A DNA stretch of 64,000 nucleotides from Echinostoma caproni (Eukaryota; Platyhelminthes; Trematoda; Plagiorchiida; Echinostomatidae), in the NCBI GenBank assembly GCA_900618425.1, contig UZAN01039467.1, positions 22,846-86,845 on the forward strand, in the 5' to 3' direction. Below the pieces are notes generated by a model. The model saw nothing but the letters and a program-made list of their open reading frames with translations. It made no database searches and was not told the origin of the DNA. A program made the position numbers and the translations under genes. How positions within the stretch are numbered: position 1 is the stretch's first letter; the number at the start of each line of letters is the position of its first letter. Shown piece after piece: positions 1-13,029 of the stretch.

Positions 1-75
1 ACAAAAGTATGCACAGCTGAAGCGTCCAAAGCGGGACGAAACAGCTATCCAATGCACTACGCTGGTCAATACCAA
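1..75 (+). repeat. SINE tail fragment
   Basis: The block GGACGAAACAGCTATCCAAT followed by a TGGTCAATACCA-like stretch matches the same tail near 42,360-42,410 (GGACGAAACAGCTGTTCAGT, then TTGGTCATCAAG). This tail accompanies tRNA-like heads elsewhere in the window. The head, if present, lies outside the window. Confidence 0.5.
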
Positions 76-2449
76 TATTTCCGTAGCACACGCTTTGTTC
101 AAAAATCTGGTTTTTCGCGATGGATATTTAATTCTCGTTCAGATTATGCTAAGAGGTATCTTTTAGCTAGATTGAATCACATGGTTTTCGGTTAGAAAAG
201 ATAATATCATAATTGAATTAATTAATTAATAGTAAATTGAAGCAGAACGTTTTCCTACTAACAGTGTAAGGTTTTTTTGTATATTTCATTGTTTGTTTGT
301 TTTTGTCTATTTATACCAAAAAAAGAACAAGTAATCGGTAAAAAATACCAAAAGCAGATAGTTTGTTGATCATGAGAAAACTTGCATCCCGGCAATATGC
401 TATATTTTAGTTTAACCGACCGCTCTGGCTAAAGTGATCTCGTTGTATTACAAATAAACTGGTAGTACATTCTAATTGCTTTTCTCCAGAGCACCAGAAA
501 TCCACATTGGTTTGGTCTGAACACACGAAACGAAATGTACAAATACACCTTGTTCAAAGTTGGCAGAATGCCGCCCCGATTTGGTTCAGCGTTATTTATT
601 TTTCCCATAAAAAGTGTGAAAAGTACTTTTGATTTATTGTTTATTAATTTCCCCTCTCCACCCATACCCCCAATTGCGCTCGCCATTTGGCCGAACAGAA
701 TTCAGATCACATGACTGAATCGCATCCGCTGTCGCGCAGGGATCTAATCAGGTCCGTAAATCCGATCGATGAATGAATGGATAAAGACGTAACGATTGTA
801 ATCAATCCGTGTCGTTTAGTGAGCATTTTAAGAAAAATATTCATAATTTAAAGTTTCAACAGAAATGATTCAGCATGTCTAGTAAAACGTTTTGAATGCA
901 CTTTTATTAGTTAGACATACAGGGATTGGTCAAATTCGTGCAACACTCTGAATATTATTATATATATATATATATTTCTTCCGATACTTACTGTTCCCAA
1001 CTTCATTCACGGGATCGAATAAGAAATTGCCCCACAACAAACGCATTTACCCAGTTATACTAACATCCACTTCTGTGTTTGCTTCTTCTAGAAGAATGTC
1101 ATCCAAATATACGATTTCCCGATTTTGATGATGATTACTTGCGCACCAGTTGTAAAATATCAAAGCCACTTTAAAAAATACATAATTGGAATTTGTTTAT
1201 CCAAATGGCCGATGAACTCGATACCCGTATTGTACATTCATCTTATCCATGTTCTATTTGCCTTTCTTCATTTCTGAGCCCTGGAGCCTATCGCTTTGCA
1301 TGGAGTCTACCAAGTTGACTGCCAAACAGAATTTGTCATATCCCTCTTATCCAGGCGGTACCCATACCACTGACGACCACTCTCGAGGCAGCTAACTTAA
1401 ATTTGTTTCTGACGCATGCAAATGTTGACGATTACAATCAAATCCGAAGTGTCGGATAGTAATTGAATGAATTTGACATTGGTCTTGACACCTCCGGAAA
1501 CTACATAAGTGTGAAAAATAATAAATGATCAGCTCCAACCAACCGTCTTATCCGCCTCAGACTATTCTTCAAATTGATTGTGTGCAACCTTTATCCATTG
1601 TGATCAAAATCTACCACTGTTTCCTTCGATATGATCGGTCTTCTATCTCTTGGTTTATGTTGATTGCGTAATAAAGCATTTGCCCATGTCAGTAAATGAG
1701 TCATTGGATTTATGTACTTCTGGATTAAGGTGCCTCTCGTCACTAATTATGTATCAAAAGTTTTGCATATTTCATGGTGACACCACAAGAAGATTATTCA
1801 ATGAGCCGTACATATCAAGGTCAACTTTTATGTTTCTTGGAATATATGTTTAGTTATTTCAGTATTAGGGATAATGCGCGAGTAGTTTGTAGCCATTTAT
1901 CAATTCATCAGTTTATTTGAGCTATGAAATTTTCAATAATCGGCTTACCTGCCGTGCACTGAATGAAAAAAAAAATAATCTATTTCGAATACGTCTTCAA
2001 CCCAGTCAACACTCAGATGACAAAGGACTCATTTATTACATAGAAAGAATCTATATGTTAATTTGCATAAAATATTTTCCAAATCTGAGCTGTAATTTTC
2101 GAAATGGTACAAATTGTGTGGTGACACTCAAGGTCTCACAAACTCAAACGGTGATGGAAGAGAAGTAAAAACAATTTCAGGCGAACAATTGTTCTCTATA
2201 ACTCATAATCATACCCTTACAGTTTATATATGAAGAGAAACAAACCTAGCAGTTGGGAGGAGAACAATAAAATGTGCGTCATCCTTCACTTCATATATGC
2301 ATATATGTGTGTGTTGCACACCGCATTCTCAGGTCTGTGCGGCCTGGGTTTTCAGTTATTTCACGACGATCGTGTGACCCAGTTCTGAGGGATCGATGTT
2401 GTGTAAAAATGTTTGTGCGCGGGCAGGGGGCAGGTGTGGTTTCGCGAAC
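76..2449. other. AT-rich stretch without supported gene
   Basis: Only short reading frames without recognisable domains are present. A TA dinucleotide run lies at about 953-976. No RNA gene or mobile-element coding signature was recognised. Confidence 0.5.
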
Positions 2450-2635
2450 CCAGGGGAGACGGGTAGCTTGGATAATACGCTTCTGGGCACATAGTTCGGG
2501 GGTCCAATGCGTCTTACAGATGGCCTCGGCTATGGCCAACGAACGCATACTAATGCATTTGGACCGGTTCAGGGGGACCTGATATATAATGCACAATGCT
2601 TCACTTGGGTTAACACGATGGCCAGTGTCTACCAT
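2450..2635 (-). mobile_element. Penelope-like element, GIY-YIG-side C-terminal relic
   Basis: The minus-strand translation has the pattern VDTGHRVNPSEA, then IIYQVPLNRSK, then LAIAEAI, PELCAQKR and finally LPW. The same order occurs at 34,664-34,870 on the minus strand (HQIGPESV, LIYRVPLTPSK, LATAEAI, FAQKRLVQA). A third, shorter copy lies at 53,913-54,017 on the plus strand. The 34.7 kb copy lies directly downstream of PLE reverse-transcriptase sequence on the same strand, and GIY-YIG endonucleases follow the RT in PLEs. I therefore read these as the end of a PLE ORF. The frame is open for about 114 codons but carries no RT, so it is a truncated copy. Assignment to PLE rather than another retroelement is inference. 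Confidence 0.55.
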
Positions 2636-2639
2636 GTGT

Positions 2640-3984
2640 TGGTTCCGGATCTATCACCAGTGCGATTCTCGCTTACACACACACACACGCATGAAATGAA
2701 TGATTCCAGACATGTTACTGTTCTCATTCCAAACACGAAGGTTTTCCCCCTCACATAAACTGTAACGGCATGATTATGAGTTATTGAAAATAATTGTTTG
2801 TCTGAACTTGTGTTCTAAATGCGAATACGGGTATTTTTTGAAATTTAGAAATAAGATACAATCAGGAATAAATAAGCTTTACCACAGCCATCGATATGCA
2901 ATTATGATATTGGAGACTGAAATGGATTTACGGAATGAGAGTGATCTTGCACGAGTTTGATCACCACTTGGATGAGTGTGTTTCTTTTATTGTGTGAATT
3001 TTATGTTGGTCAATGAATAGCCAAATCCGTTTCTTTTTCGTTGAATGACAATAAGTCCATAGTGTAAAACTCAGAATTGCCTGCTGACAATGGGACAACT
3101 GGTCAATTGGTGAACTTTAAATGTTTTTGTGCCGTTCAGTGTATCACTGAGTAATGCTGTACGGAATTGAGATAAAACAATACACATTGGCTTCTCCTTC
3201 ACAAGGCAGTTTGCCATCGATTGGTACGGGGAACGTGTTCGGTAGTTACAAATGCAGGTGAAGTCACGTGTGCAACCGACTAATTTTCCCTTATTTTCAT
3301 TTTGCGGTTCCTTGCTATCATTTTGTTGTCTTATGCGGTATTATCGTCAGACGCAGTAAGTTCAAAATGCAAGTTGTGTCTCAGTTGTGGGATTTTCCGT
3401 TCAGACAATGTCCAGAGAAGCATGACCATCATTGTCAAATTAAAAAATAGGTTTATCAAGTTCAGGTACATATTAATTAATTCGAGATGAACCAAGCCAC
3501 TACTATCATAAAGATAAAGCATAACTATACACTGTGAATGTAATACATTCATTCTTGACACAATCAACAGTCAGGTGACCTGTCGCTGTTTGTATGAACA
3601 GCTGTATCAGAATGACTACACACTACTTCTGCAGAGACACATGAGTGGTTTTGGTGTGGCTAAACAAAACAGTAATTCCTTTGCATATATGAAGGTGCAG
3701 AAAGAACCCTGGAACCAATAGTGTCTCCGGGAAATTTGGTCAGTTCAGCGATTTTCACAGTAATCATCATCGTAGTTTGACTTTTAGAGGAATGTGAATT
3801 AATTTCGTTCATCTATGCTTCAGTATGCCCCTACACAACTGCGAATTTTCACCCCGTTCGCTTGACACTTGTTTGTATCATAGCTTGACAAAGATCAAAG
3901 ACTAAAAAGTTATAATGGGAATAACTTACAAGATCGTGCTTTTCTCGTCCCATAGATTCGTGTTGTGGTTAAAAGAGAGTGACA
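2640..3984. other. Non-coding stretch
   Basis: The region holds short frames only, with a CA run at about 2,675-2,690. Near 3,302-3,355 a hydrophobic stretch (FLAIILLSYAVLSS) is followed by a strong donor GTAAGT. No ATG starts it in frame, so it is not called as a gene. Confidence 0.4.
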
Positions 3985-4300
3985 CATACAGTACTGGCCG
4001 ACTGTGTTGTACTAAAATGTTTTCTTCATGATCAAATAGAGTTTCAATATATTTATCACCCTTATTAATGCTTCAGATTTAGATAATATTTTATATCTTG
4101 TCTACTTCGATCTACATACTGCTAAATATCCACCTTTCGGGGTGCATAAAGCAAATACTTGACTTGACTTCACTTCACGTAGTTTCTAGGCTGCATGAGT
4201 GTCAATTAAACGCACCTGACCTTGAGTGTCAAGATTAAATGATCTAAACATGAAAACCACAAACTGTCTCTGGTATCACAAAGCAATATTTTCTGATAGG
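3985..4300 (+). repeat. Dispersed repeat copy 1 (paired with 41,001-41,280)
   Basis: The segment from ACATACAGTACTGGC to GAACATGAAAACC-type sequence aligns in the same orientation with 41,001-41,280. Shared blocks include TACTAAAATGTTTTCTTCAT, TATATCTTGTCT, AGGCTGCATGAG and ATGAAAACCACAAACT. Copy 1 has about 50 extra internal bases near 4,115-4,180. No coding capacity or terminal repeats are seen, and the class is unknown. Confidence 0.7.
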
Positions 4301-4454
4301 GATGACTACTTGCATAAAATGTCACATGATGCAGGATTCTTCTCCTACTGTACGCAAAAGCACTTACGTTGGAATGTTGAGTATACTGATGGTTCATCAA
4401 GTCTCAGTTTGAAAGACTCAGTGCTTGACGCACACAACCTGAGGTGAGGGAGTT

Positions 4455-5240
4455 TCAGATCGAACATATTCCAACTGCGAATGACCGACACCGGTATTCT
4501 AATCGGCATTTTAAGACCGTTATTTTCAACGGATGTTTGATGATAATTATTGCAGCAGGTGACATAGATGGCTTGGGTTTTGCATTATTTAGTACACCAT
4601 AACCATATCTCTTCTGATGCGCTGGCAGGGATTGTAATATAACCCCAACGACTCCAGTCTCTCTGCGTACGAACAACGATTCAACCTCCTAACCATTTTG
4701 GTGTTCATCCTTTGTGAACGTTCCGGCATTTTGCAATCACCTTGCAGCCATGGATTCCATGCATGAGTGACGTACTCTCTGAGTGGGCGAATGTGTGCTG
4801 ATAGTAGACGGGGAAAAAGAGCTGACTCAAACCGGTCAAAGATCCACCTAAGGAAACCGACATTCTTTACAACTACGTTCGACACCTTGGCTCAGTTGAT
4901 TGAGCAGCTTCCGTTTTCTTGAATGATGATGATGAGGCATTTGGCAGTTGCTCATTCTTGAGGAAATAAGAAAATCGCCCTTGCGTCGCAGAGATAGAAC
5001 CTTACACCTTGGCACATTGCATTCAATATCGTTCAGAAAAGAACAGTTATGAGCTGCTTTACACCGTTCTTGGAGTGCCAGCGATCCCGCTGATTGCGTT
5101 ACTGTATTCTATATCATGGCTTCATCTGCAAACAGTAATGATTTTGGCTCCAGAGTCTTCGTTAGGTCGTTCATGAATGCTAGGAAGGGTCACGCATCCT
5201 TGTGAAAACCCCACATTATCGTACAAATCCTAATGTTTAG
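4455..5240 (-). mobile_element. CR1/jockey-like LINE reverse transcriptase relic
   Basis: On the minus strand the palm region reads FLAFMNDL, then SLLFADEAMI, a FADD-box variant, near 5,200-5,100. It is followed near 4,885-4,590 by GFLRWIFDRFESALFPRL, HIRPLREYVTHAWNPWLQGD, TKMVRRLN, YAERLESLGLY and RRDMVMVY. This order (palm, then the thumb/C-terminal block with AWNPWLQ and ERL..LGL) is typical of non-LTR retrotransposons with an AP endonuclease. Stops and frameshifts separate the pieces, so it is a dead 5'-truncated copy. The family level (CR1 versus jockey) is not resolved. Confidence 0.75.
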
Positions 5241-5306
5241 CTTAATAGGAGCAGGTAAATTTAGTAACCAATACTGGTATTTACACGGTTAAACGTTTTT
5301 TAACTG

Positions 5307-5370
5307 AAATATATACATATGTATATATAAATGTATGTATGTTTATATATGTATGTATAAATGTAAATTT
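5307..5370. repeat. AT-rich microsatellite
   Basis: Irregular TATG/TATA repeats, with ATATACATATGTATATATAA and GTATGTATGTTTATATATG blocks. Confidence 0.8.
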
Positions 5371-5743
5371 AAAGTCTGCTGCTTTCACCTCTTCCCATCA
5401 ATAATGGATGGATTTCGTGTTTGTGGGCACGTGACGGTATCGGTGTCATGAATCGCATCTCTTTCCTCTATTCCGTTTTTCAAAGTATACTAAAATACAC
5501 TTCATTACTGTGTGTTCCCAAAACATGATCAGTATGTGACTTAGGACTTACTCAAAAGGAAATCATACTCAAATTAGTGCATGGCAAAGAACAGATGTTT
5601 CACACACTAACGGGTTAGTACTCATGAGTAGTCAAACATCTAATTCAGCTTGAATTGCAATGTTGAACTCTGCGATTGCCGAGCAAACTGATCCATAATA
5701 ATTTAGAAAAACACCGTTTTACCTTTACAAAAGAAGGACTTAC

Positions 5744-6269
5744 TTAGCAGATTGAGCGCTTCTCGACGATTAACCGGTACATCACGCAATGCCTGCTCCC
5801 AACCGGGACCTAGAGCATCTAGTCGCAACCAGTCCCAGTTGTTCAGATTCACCGGTGATGTGGGTCTCATCCCATTGTATTCTATATCGGGAATGGCGCC
5901 AGAATCGCNNNNNNNNNNNNNNNNNNNNNNNNNNNNNNNNNNNNNNNNNNNNNNNNNNNNNNNNNNNNNNNNNNNNNNNNNNNNNNNNNNNNNNNNNNNN
6001 NNNNNNNNNNNNNNNNNNNNNNNNNNNNNNNNNNNNNNNNNNNNNNNNNNNNNNNNNNNNNNNNNNNNNNNNNNNNNNNNNNNNNNNNNNNNNNNNNNNN
6101 NNNNNNNNNNNNNNNNNNNNNNNNNNNNNNNNNNNNNNNNNNNNNNNNNNTCTATATCGGGAATGGCGCCAGAATCGCGAGCCACTTGTCGTCGCGATAG
6201 CAAGCGAGTATCTTTGTCAGTAAGGTCAAACGGTTTGGGGTTGTCACCAAAGACGTTGTCCACAGACCT
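5744..6269 (-). CDS. Coding exon, unknown protein (split by an assembly gap)
   Basis: The minus strand reads from an AG acceptor (GGTAG, exon starting AGG TCT GTG) to a consensus donor GTAAGT at 5,743-5,738. The frame is open throughout. It begins RSVDNVFGDNPKPFDLTDKD and later contains NNWDWLRLDALGPGW and VNRREALNLL. A run of 242 N interrupts it, but the 28 bases on either side of the run (5,881-5,908 and 6,151-6,178) are identical. Taking out the N run and one copy removes exactly 90 codons' worth and leaves a 256-base exon, entering in phase 0 and leaving in phase 1. I do not recognise the protein. The exon at 12,313-12,549 on the same strand leaves in phase 0 and could splice onto it across about 6 kb. 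Confidence 0.6.
5909..6150. other. Assembly gap (242 N), probably artificial
   Basis: The 28 bases before the N run are repeated exactly after it. This suggests two contig ends from the same locus that were not merged. Confidence 0.8.
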
Positions 6270-9200
6270 CTACCACAAGTTAAAAATTAAAACGAATACA
6301 ATCAACCGGTAATTGTACGTTCATGAAAATGATTGCTCCAAAAGGAAGTATTTTAACAACCGAACCTCCCAAAAGGTAACTCCAATACGTTTTACATAGG
6401 ATTTTTGTTTTCAAACAGTTTTGTCTGTTCCTAAGTTGCATGTTTATAAAAAAAGTAATGAATTAATCCTATATTTTCTGTATATTGATTCGCCAGGAAT
6501 TATCCACACATTTTTTTGTTTAACATTCAAACTTGGCCATCAGGGTAAACATTCCCGAAATTGACCGTTTTATAAATCAGATGAACATGCGTTTTTCGTT
6601 GCTGTTTTCTTATTCTCAAGACAATTCGATCACATCAAAATAACTCGTTATGTTTCATATGTATATGCTTCACCAGACGTCAGAATGAGCTCGCCCTAAA
6701 AACATGGGTCCGTCCCCACATCGGGCGTGCTTTTACATCCTGATTCGTTCCAAATGGCTCAAGGGAACAAAATTGAGGCAACAGATGATCCATAAATGGC
6801 GCCTACTGAAACAATATATGAGGTCCGTTCTCACAATCTAACACTGTTGCATGTTTGTGGAATGGGAGTGTAGGAACGAAGCCAGTTAATGTGCTTTCAA
6901 AAACTCGTATTGACTTTTCTGTATTGGTGTAGACATCATTATTACTGGACGTATTCTGTTCCGATCATTGAATAAAAAACCTGGAATTCCTCAATCTTTT
7001 GTCAGTTACTCATCAACAATAAACCTGGTAAAACTATGCTTTGACAAACGCATAACCTACTCAGATAACACTAGTCTCATAGACTAAATCCCTTGCGAAG
7101 TTGTGAATTGGGTCTGGTTTTTATTGGAAAAGATTTTATCAGTGAATGTTTGGTTTTGTGAACCAAAAGATTGGCTAAACGGTTCAAAACTTCCCGTGGA
7201 TTTTTCATCTGGTCGCCACTGGGTTTTTTCATTCGCATTTATTTAACTAGTGAGGTGGATTTCTTTTTGAGGCATCTTTTTCATTCCTACGTCTAGCGCT
7301 TCACCATCGACTTATACAAACCTAATCTCTATTCATGGACTCAGAAAATCACGAACTGAAAGTTTTCTCATCGTGTTTGGATCTACCTGATGGTGTTTGC
7401 CAAAAAAGGCAAGTGATACAGTTCAAATGAAAGTCGTCCATTAAGATTCTCAAATACATACCGAACACATACTGCGAGATCACAAAGTTTTCATATGTTC
7501 TATCGTGCTCCACGTATTCAATTACCATACATTTGAGTAAATAATTCGGAGAAATTCATTTAAAAAATAAAGATGTGGCGAACAAGTTTGCTGTCAGTGC
7601 TCTATCTACTGCGGCACTGCAGCACGTTAAATAGCTAACGTGAACAAAACAAGGAGACAGATTTAGAACGTGCATAATATGACGTACAATCCCTTGTAGA
7701 GTGAAAATATTCGACTGAAATCTTGGGTTGGGGCACTTCGAACTTTAGATGTTACATCGCTACTTCCGTATGTTCTCTTGAAGCAAACAATTGATTTTTG
7801 TGCGACTACATTGAAGTACAAACAGGAACGTCGGATTTATGTAGGATCGCTTAAGGAAACTCCGTCTGTAACGCACTTTCTTTGTTCAATTTCGGTTTCA
7901 CGGTTGTCTGCATTGTCAAAAAGATGGACTCGTTACGGACTAACCATTAGTGCCCTCCATTGGTGGAAAATCTGGGGAATGGGATATTGTCCAGTTGTAT
8001 AGATCAGTGTGTCCTATACAGACGTTCTGTTGATGAGATTATTTATGTTATTGGCAACTCATAAAGTTGTTCAAAGTTATTAGACAGTGTTAATCGGACT
8101 CATCCTAATATAAGGTCAACGTTAGAGAGATGGAATCTGGTCAGGAGACAGTGTTTCTTGATACTTTCTAGTGACACCGTGAAGATTTCTCTCTCAGACG
8201 AAAAGTATATGCAAAAAATACATAGCCCTTGCACGATGGTACTTATCGTAGTGCAAACGGAGCTAAACACAGTGCCTCTTCAATCGGGGCTAAAAGGCTT
8301 TGTTCTCTAGGCACAGTGGATGACGAATTGGTAAAGTTGAGTCAATATTCCTAAAAGATGGATACCAGAAGGACCACTGATCGTTCTGGGAAAAATTTAA
8401 TTTCATCGTCTTTAAAAGGTGAATGTCTTCTGAGCACAATGAGCTAACCACTGAGGGATGCAGTGGAAAATAAGTATTTCTCACTAAAATGGCACATTTA
8501 CTCTAAATCAGTTCTTCCATTACAGCTAAAGGACAGGCTACTAATGTAAATGCTCTCTCTTTGCGTCTACCAGTAAACTTCCTTCTATGGTGCAAGTGGA
8601 ACTGGATCAAATCACCAGAAGCTTTATTGATCGAATGAGAGAACCCCACTCAGCCTGACTCATTCGGGTACCGATGAGTGAAGGTGTGAGTGCGGTCGTT
8701 ATTGATCTGGCCCAGAAAAGTCACACCGTAGATGTGCGAGAATCGTTGCGCTTAGTATATTGAATGACCAAAGTCCGGTCTAAGGAGGCGCTGGGGGCTA
8801 AAATGAACAAAGCCCACTATGAGCACAACAATAGTTCATGATAACTCCCACCCTAGAATGGCAATTTTTCCAAAGTGCCTCGCCTAATATTTCAGTCCAA
8901 TATTCACCTATTCTGAAGTCAATGTCTGAGCACTCACCTCACAAACCCTCAATTTCTATGTTGCAAATACCAAAAACTGCCTCCCTGTCTTTTTCCCTTC
9001 ATCTATATGAGGCACCAGTAAATAGAAGAATCACTGAAAGCAAGCTTATTCACCAAATGTTGTTGTTTCGCCACACAAATGTAGAACAACCAAGGTACTT
9101 CGAGCTAATAAGCGAACAAACCAATGATTATGTACTTTAATGTGACAATCCAAAGCTTCAGCCCGATGTGGGCATATCATCGGCCTTTTCGAACAGTCTT

Positions 9201-12200
9201 GCTCTGTCCTATCACGCCTGAGTTCACCGGCGACCCACCTTCGATCGTTTCATGTTTGAAGACGTGCAATTTTGTCCGATATCCCGTAGTTGTACACATG
9301 AATCAGTATCCTATTGTGGGGTCTCGATCAAACCGCATTCATTGATGTGGGTTTCACTCCCTGCGATTGCAATTTATTCCAGAAACCAAACGTTTTGAGA
9401 AACAACCATAGTCTCTCACTTTGATGAGGATTAAGTTAAGGACAGGTGCAAGCCTAATTCGTGAGATTTTTCGACACTACACCAGGTATAACATTCGACA
9501 TATCAGAACATACTAACCGCAATCAAACCACATAACTGCTTATTCTCAAATATAAGTTCTCGAATATGATAAAGATTGAAATCACTGAAGTGGAATTCCG
9601 TATAATCCAGAGAGACTACTAACAATGTGTCGTGAGATTCCCCACAGTAGAACAAATTATTCACATTTTTATGGACACAATATCGCAGCAGGGTAAATTG
9701 CAAACTATATATCAGTCATTAGGTCTGAGTGATTTGAAAATGATTCATTATGCTCTATTCCACTTGAATCATTAAAAAGCCTTGTGTTTAGTCGAAACCC
9801 ATTTCATGCTTGTTTATTGTCGTTCGTAGTGCACGTTTCTCCGCACAGTCAGAGTTGAAGGTAAATTTAACGTTTAGCCCGAGTTTTAAGTAAACATTTG
9901 GTTTCACATAAGCTCCGTATCATTTGGTGTCTGAAGGTCTTCCACCATTGGATACCGTACCTTGGGCTTATTGATGCATTTCTTTTTAACAATGACCTAA
10001 TTTGGTTAACCAAGCAATGCTTAGCATCTTGCATGCTTCATTGAAATAGCACATGATTGAAGGTTCGAAAAAAATACATACCGAAATGATTGTTGCTGTG
10101 GTAGACATGTCTGAAAATCGATTATTTTTTGGTAACAACAACTCAGTATTGTCTGTGGCATGCGATAATGCATCCTTGTATACAGTGAATGACCTTTTAG
10201 CTCTAATGGTCTTATGTGCAATCCAAGTAGATCAAAAATCATTTCACACGGCACTTTGATCGATTTTTTAACTAATGACGAGATCACATTTCACATTATG
10301 GCAATGGATTAGTTGCCGATCCCCTTTCCTTTCTCACCCCTCAAAATGATGGGACATGTTCAGCGTGCAATTGTGAGACAGAAGCAATCTCTGAATCGTT
10401 TATATGGATACTTTAAACACAATGGATTGTTTGTTTGTTTTGGGTTCTCGGGTCGAACAAAAATCAACCATACGCTCTCTTTACAGAATGACACCTGAAA
10501 AATTCAGTATTTCATTTTCAAAGTGATTCTGCGACTCGAACCTTAAAGGGCTGAAGTTCCGCAAATAACTCCTACCGATTATTAGCATACCATGAGTTCA
10601 AAACACCGAGTAACAGGTTTTCTAGTCTAATCTAATTGGCTTATGTCAGCACTGTTTACACAAATTTTAAATCCCAGAAGAATGGAGGAGAACAACAGTT
10701 ATTTTTTCAATGTGGCCTTTCTAATCGGTTAAAATATTTACGTAAATTATTGATTTTTTCAAATAATCATAATAACCCGCAAATGATAAAATGATCTATG
10801 GAATACAGAGGTGTAAGTGATGATCACCACATCTGGCCGCTTGGAGGGATGTAAAATGGGCTCGAGTAGTAAATACATTTGCATTCAGATATTGATCATA
10901 TGATGCACTTAGTCATATTCCTCAAGACTCTACCATGGGAAGATGTTTCAAAATATTTTGCCCCGAAATTGATTTAAAATCACGATTCCCGTAAAGCTAT
11001 TGGTCGTCTGTCAAGCTGTCTGATCTTATTAGGTTTATCTTCGTAAGAAGAATGATAAACATAATTTTAGGCGAACAACTGCTTTCACTGTAAATCGGAG
11101 TCCCACAATTGAAGTGAATGTCTGCTGTGTGAAATGGGTGATTTTGAGTCAACATTAATCGGTTCAGCGCTCTATGCTGATTCATATCGCAGTTGCGTCC
11201 CGTGGACAGTTGTGAGAGGAACGTGAAGATACTTTTAGACTTGTCAAATGAGATCACCATGACGTATTTGCACCAGTGCATATGATCTTTAGTGCTTTAT
11301 TTGGCTTTCTTTGAGTGCAATTTGAAACAGTAGACGAGAACGGAGTTAAATAATGAACCACGACTATCCTGAAAGAGCCCAGGCGCCTGACGTACTTTTG
11401 TGCCGAATGGTAATTGTGATAACCATGAGGATAATAGAAGCCTGCCCGGCGTGTCTAAAACACACATGGTATGAACAAACTGGAAGGTGTTTCCGTAATT
11501 GTGTATTTAACCGATTCTATACCTACATCGGACACAGCGCTGACCTTTGTTCTCCCCACAAAAATAATTGGTCTTCCTTAAAGCATACAAATATTCAACA
11601 TAAACTTTGTTTAGTTAATGGTGAACGACACTCACAGAAGCGACACACCAAGTTTGGTTTCCCAGTCCGTTCAATGAAACTACTCAAGGCTCAAAAAGGT
11701 TCCCTAACAGCATCACACAAATACTTTAGCACCTACCTTCATGTGATGAATGACAGACGGAAGAGAATGGAGAATGGCAACCGAAGCCCTGGAACTTGGA
11801 GTGTCAAACCACATGTGACCTAACTTGTTTATCCGTGGCTTATCAACGGACGACATAAGTTGTTGCCTATTATCTAAGTTTGGTGGACGAGGAGCGGTTT
11901 GAATCTTGTGTTCAATGGGCCAAAGCAATTTACTAATCAGAAAGGAAATCGCTTGGTCACAAGCGTCCTGACATTTTACCAACAAGATATTTGCACGGCT
12001 GTTTCAAACTTGAACATAATTAAACTGTTGAATATATCTAATTCCGTTCATAAAATGCTCTCTCTTGGATCAATTATCTTTCTATAATTATTGGTGCAAA
12101 GTTTATGAGCTAACGTCAGTCTATTATGAGCCAAGTTCTGATTACCCAGAGCGTAAACTAAGTTTAGGACTTCTGTAAACTGTGGGCTGCACAATGCAAA

Positions 12201-12312
12201 GTGCCAGAATATAAATCATTTTTGATAAACATTAAGGCACTGGAATCCTTGCAAACTTTCAAAAGCGACTTTGTTTTGCAAATAGAGCCATCTGATTACA
12301 AACCTATCATAC
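6270..12312. other. Long stretch without supported gene
   Basis: Six kilobases of AT-rich DNA contain only short frames (longest about 156 codons near 11,353-11,823, with no recognisable domain or biased composition). If the flanking exons belong together this is an intron on the minus strand. No tRNA, SINE or RT signature was recognised here. Confidence 0.45.
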
Positions 12313-12549
12313 TAAATGATCCCAATAATTGTGCTCATCCCAAAATTGACTGACCTCATCATTGGATTGGGGTTTCCCGAAGGGCATTGGTTTCCGTGAA
12401 TTTCTACCTCGAAAGTCACCGTTTGACCGATTATGAGGTCGGTCCTGTTCCGCAGTTAACGGATCCGGGATCAAATAGTTAGATCTGTCTTCGGCCATTC
12501 GCTCAAAAGCGGCCGCATCACCATCGGGATCCATGATCTCGGAGTTTAG
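12313..12549 (-). CDS. Coding exon, unknown acidic/polar protein
   Basis: On the minus strand an acceptor (GATTTACAG) opens a 237-base frame (79 codons, phase 0 in and out). It ends at a possible donor GTATGA at 12,312-12,307. The peptide includes LNSEIMDPDGDAAAFERM, then YLIPDPLTAEQD, NGDFRGRNSRKP and FWDEHNYWDHL. Composition is hydrophilic, with no signal or membrane segment. If not spliced, the frame stops two codons later (GTA TGA). Because the following minus-strand exon (5,744-6,269) starts in phase 0 and both are W/D/R-rich, they may be consecutive exons of one gene. The family is not recognised. A cytoplasmic tail or scaffold is possible, but this is a guess. Confidence 0.55.
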
Positions 12550-13029
12550 CTGTAAATCAAGTAGTATTACTCATGAGTAATCACTATTGTGTTCGGAGAA
12601 TTATTTGAAAAGCAACCAAACTTGAACAGCAGTATGGAAAAGGGTTTACAAAACCCTTTTCACTGTTGTCTTCTTGGATTGCAACGACTTTTGGCAGCGG
12701 TGCACTCTAACTTTTCATATTTAATATACAATTATATCTAACCAATTGCAACAGAAGCAGTATATGTACAGTAATCGAATGCAAACTGATACTTTTTTGG
12801 AAGATAACTCAGGCATACAGTCCTAACCATGGCGTGTCACATGGACTGAGACATAAATAACTCGGCTAGTGAGTACAATTGTTTAGTAGGGAATACACTG
12901 GGTAAGTATGTTTTTAGGCGCAGAAAAACTGTTCTCTTCAAAGATAACGCTTTAGTTCCCATTCATAGCCTGCGCAAGCCTCAGTTTGTTTGGAGTTGAG
13001 TATCTCATCTGTTCGTTCATCACACTCGC

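Noticed and set aside
3302..3490. Signal-peptide-like frame (FLAIILLSYAVLSS then KCKLCLSC)
   Set aside because: No ATG in frame and a stop nearby. It could be an internal exon ending at GTAAGT (3,355), but the evidence is too thin.
10997..11281. Minus-strand 94-codon frame starting with ATG (MHWCKYVMVISF)
   Set aside because: Protein-like in part, but without convincing splice signals or a recognisable family.
11353..11823. Plus-strand 156-codon frame starting with ATG
   Set aside because: No domain, no compositional bias or splice context, and length is within reach of chance in 64 kb.
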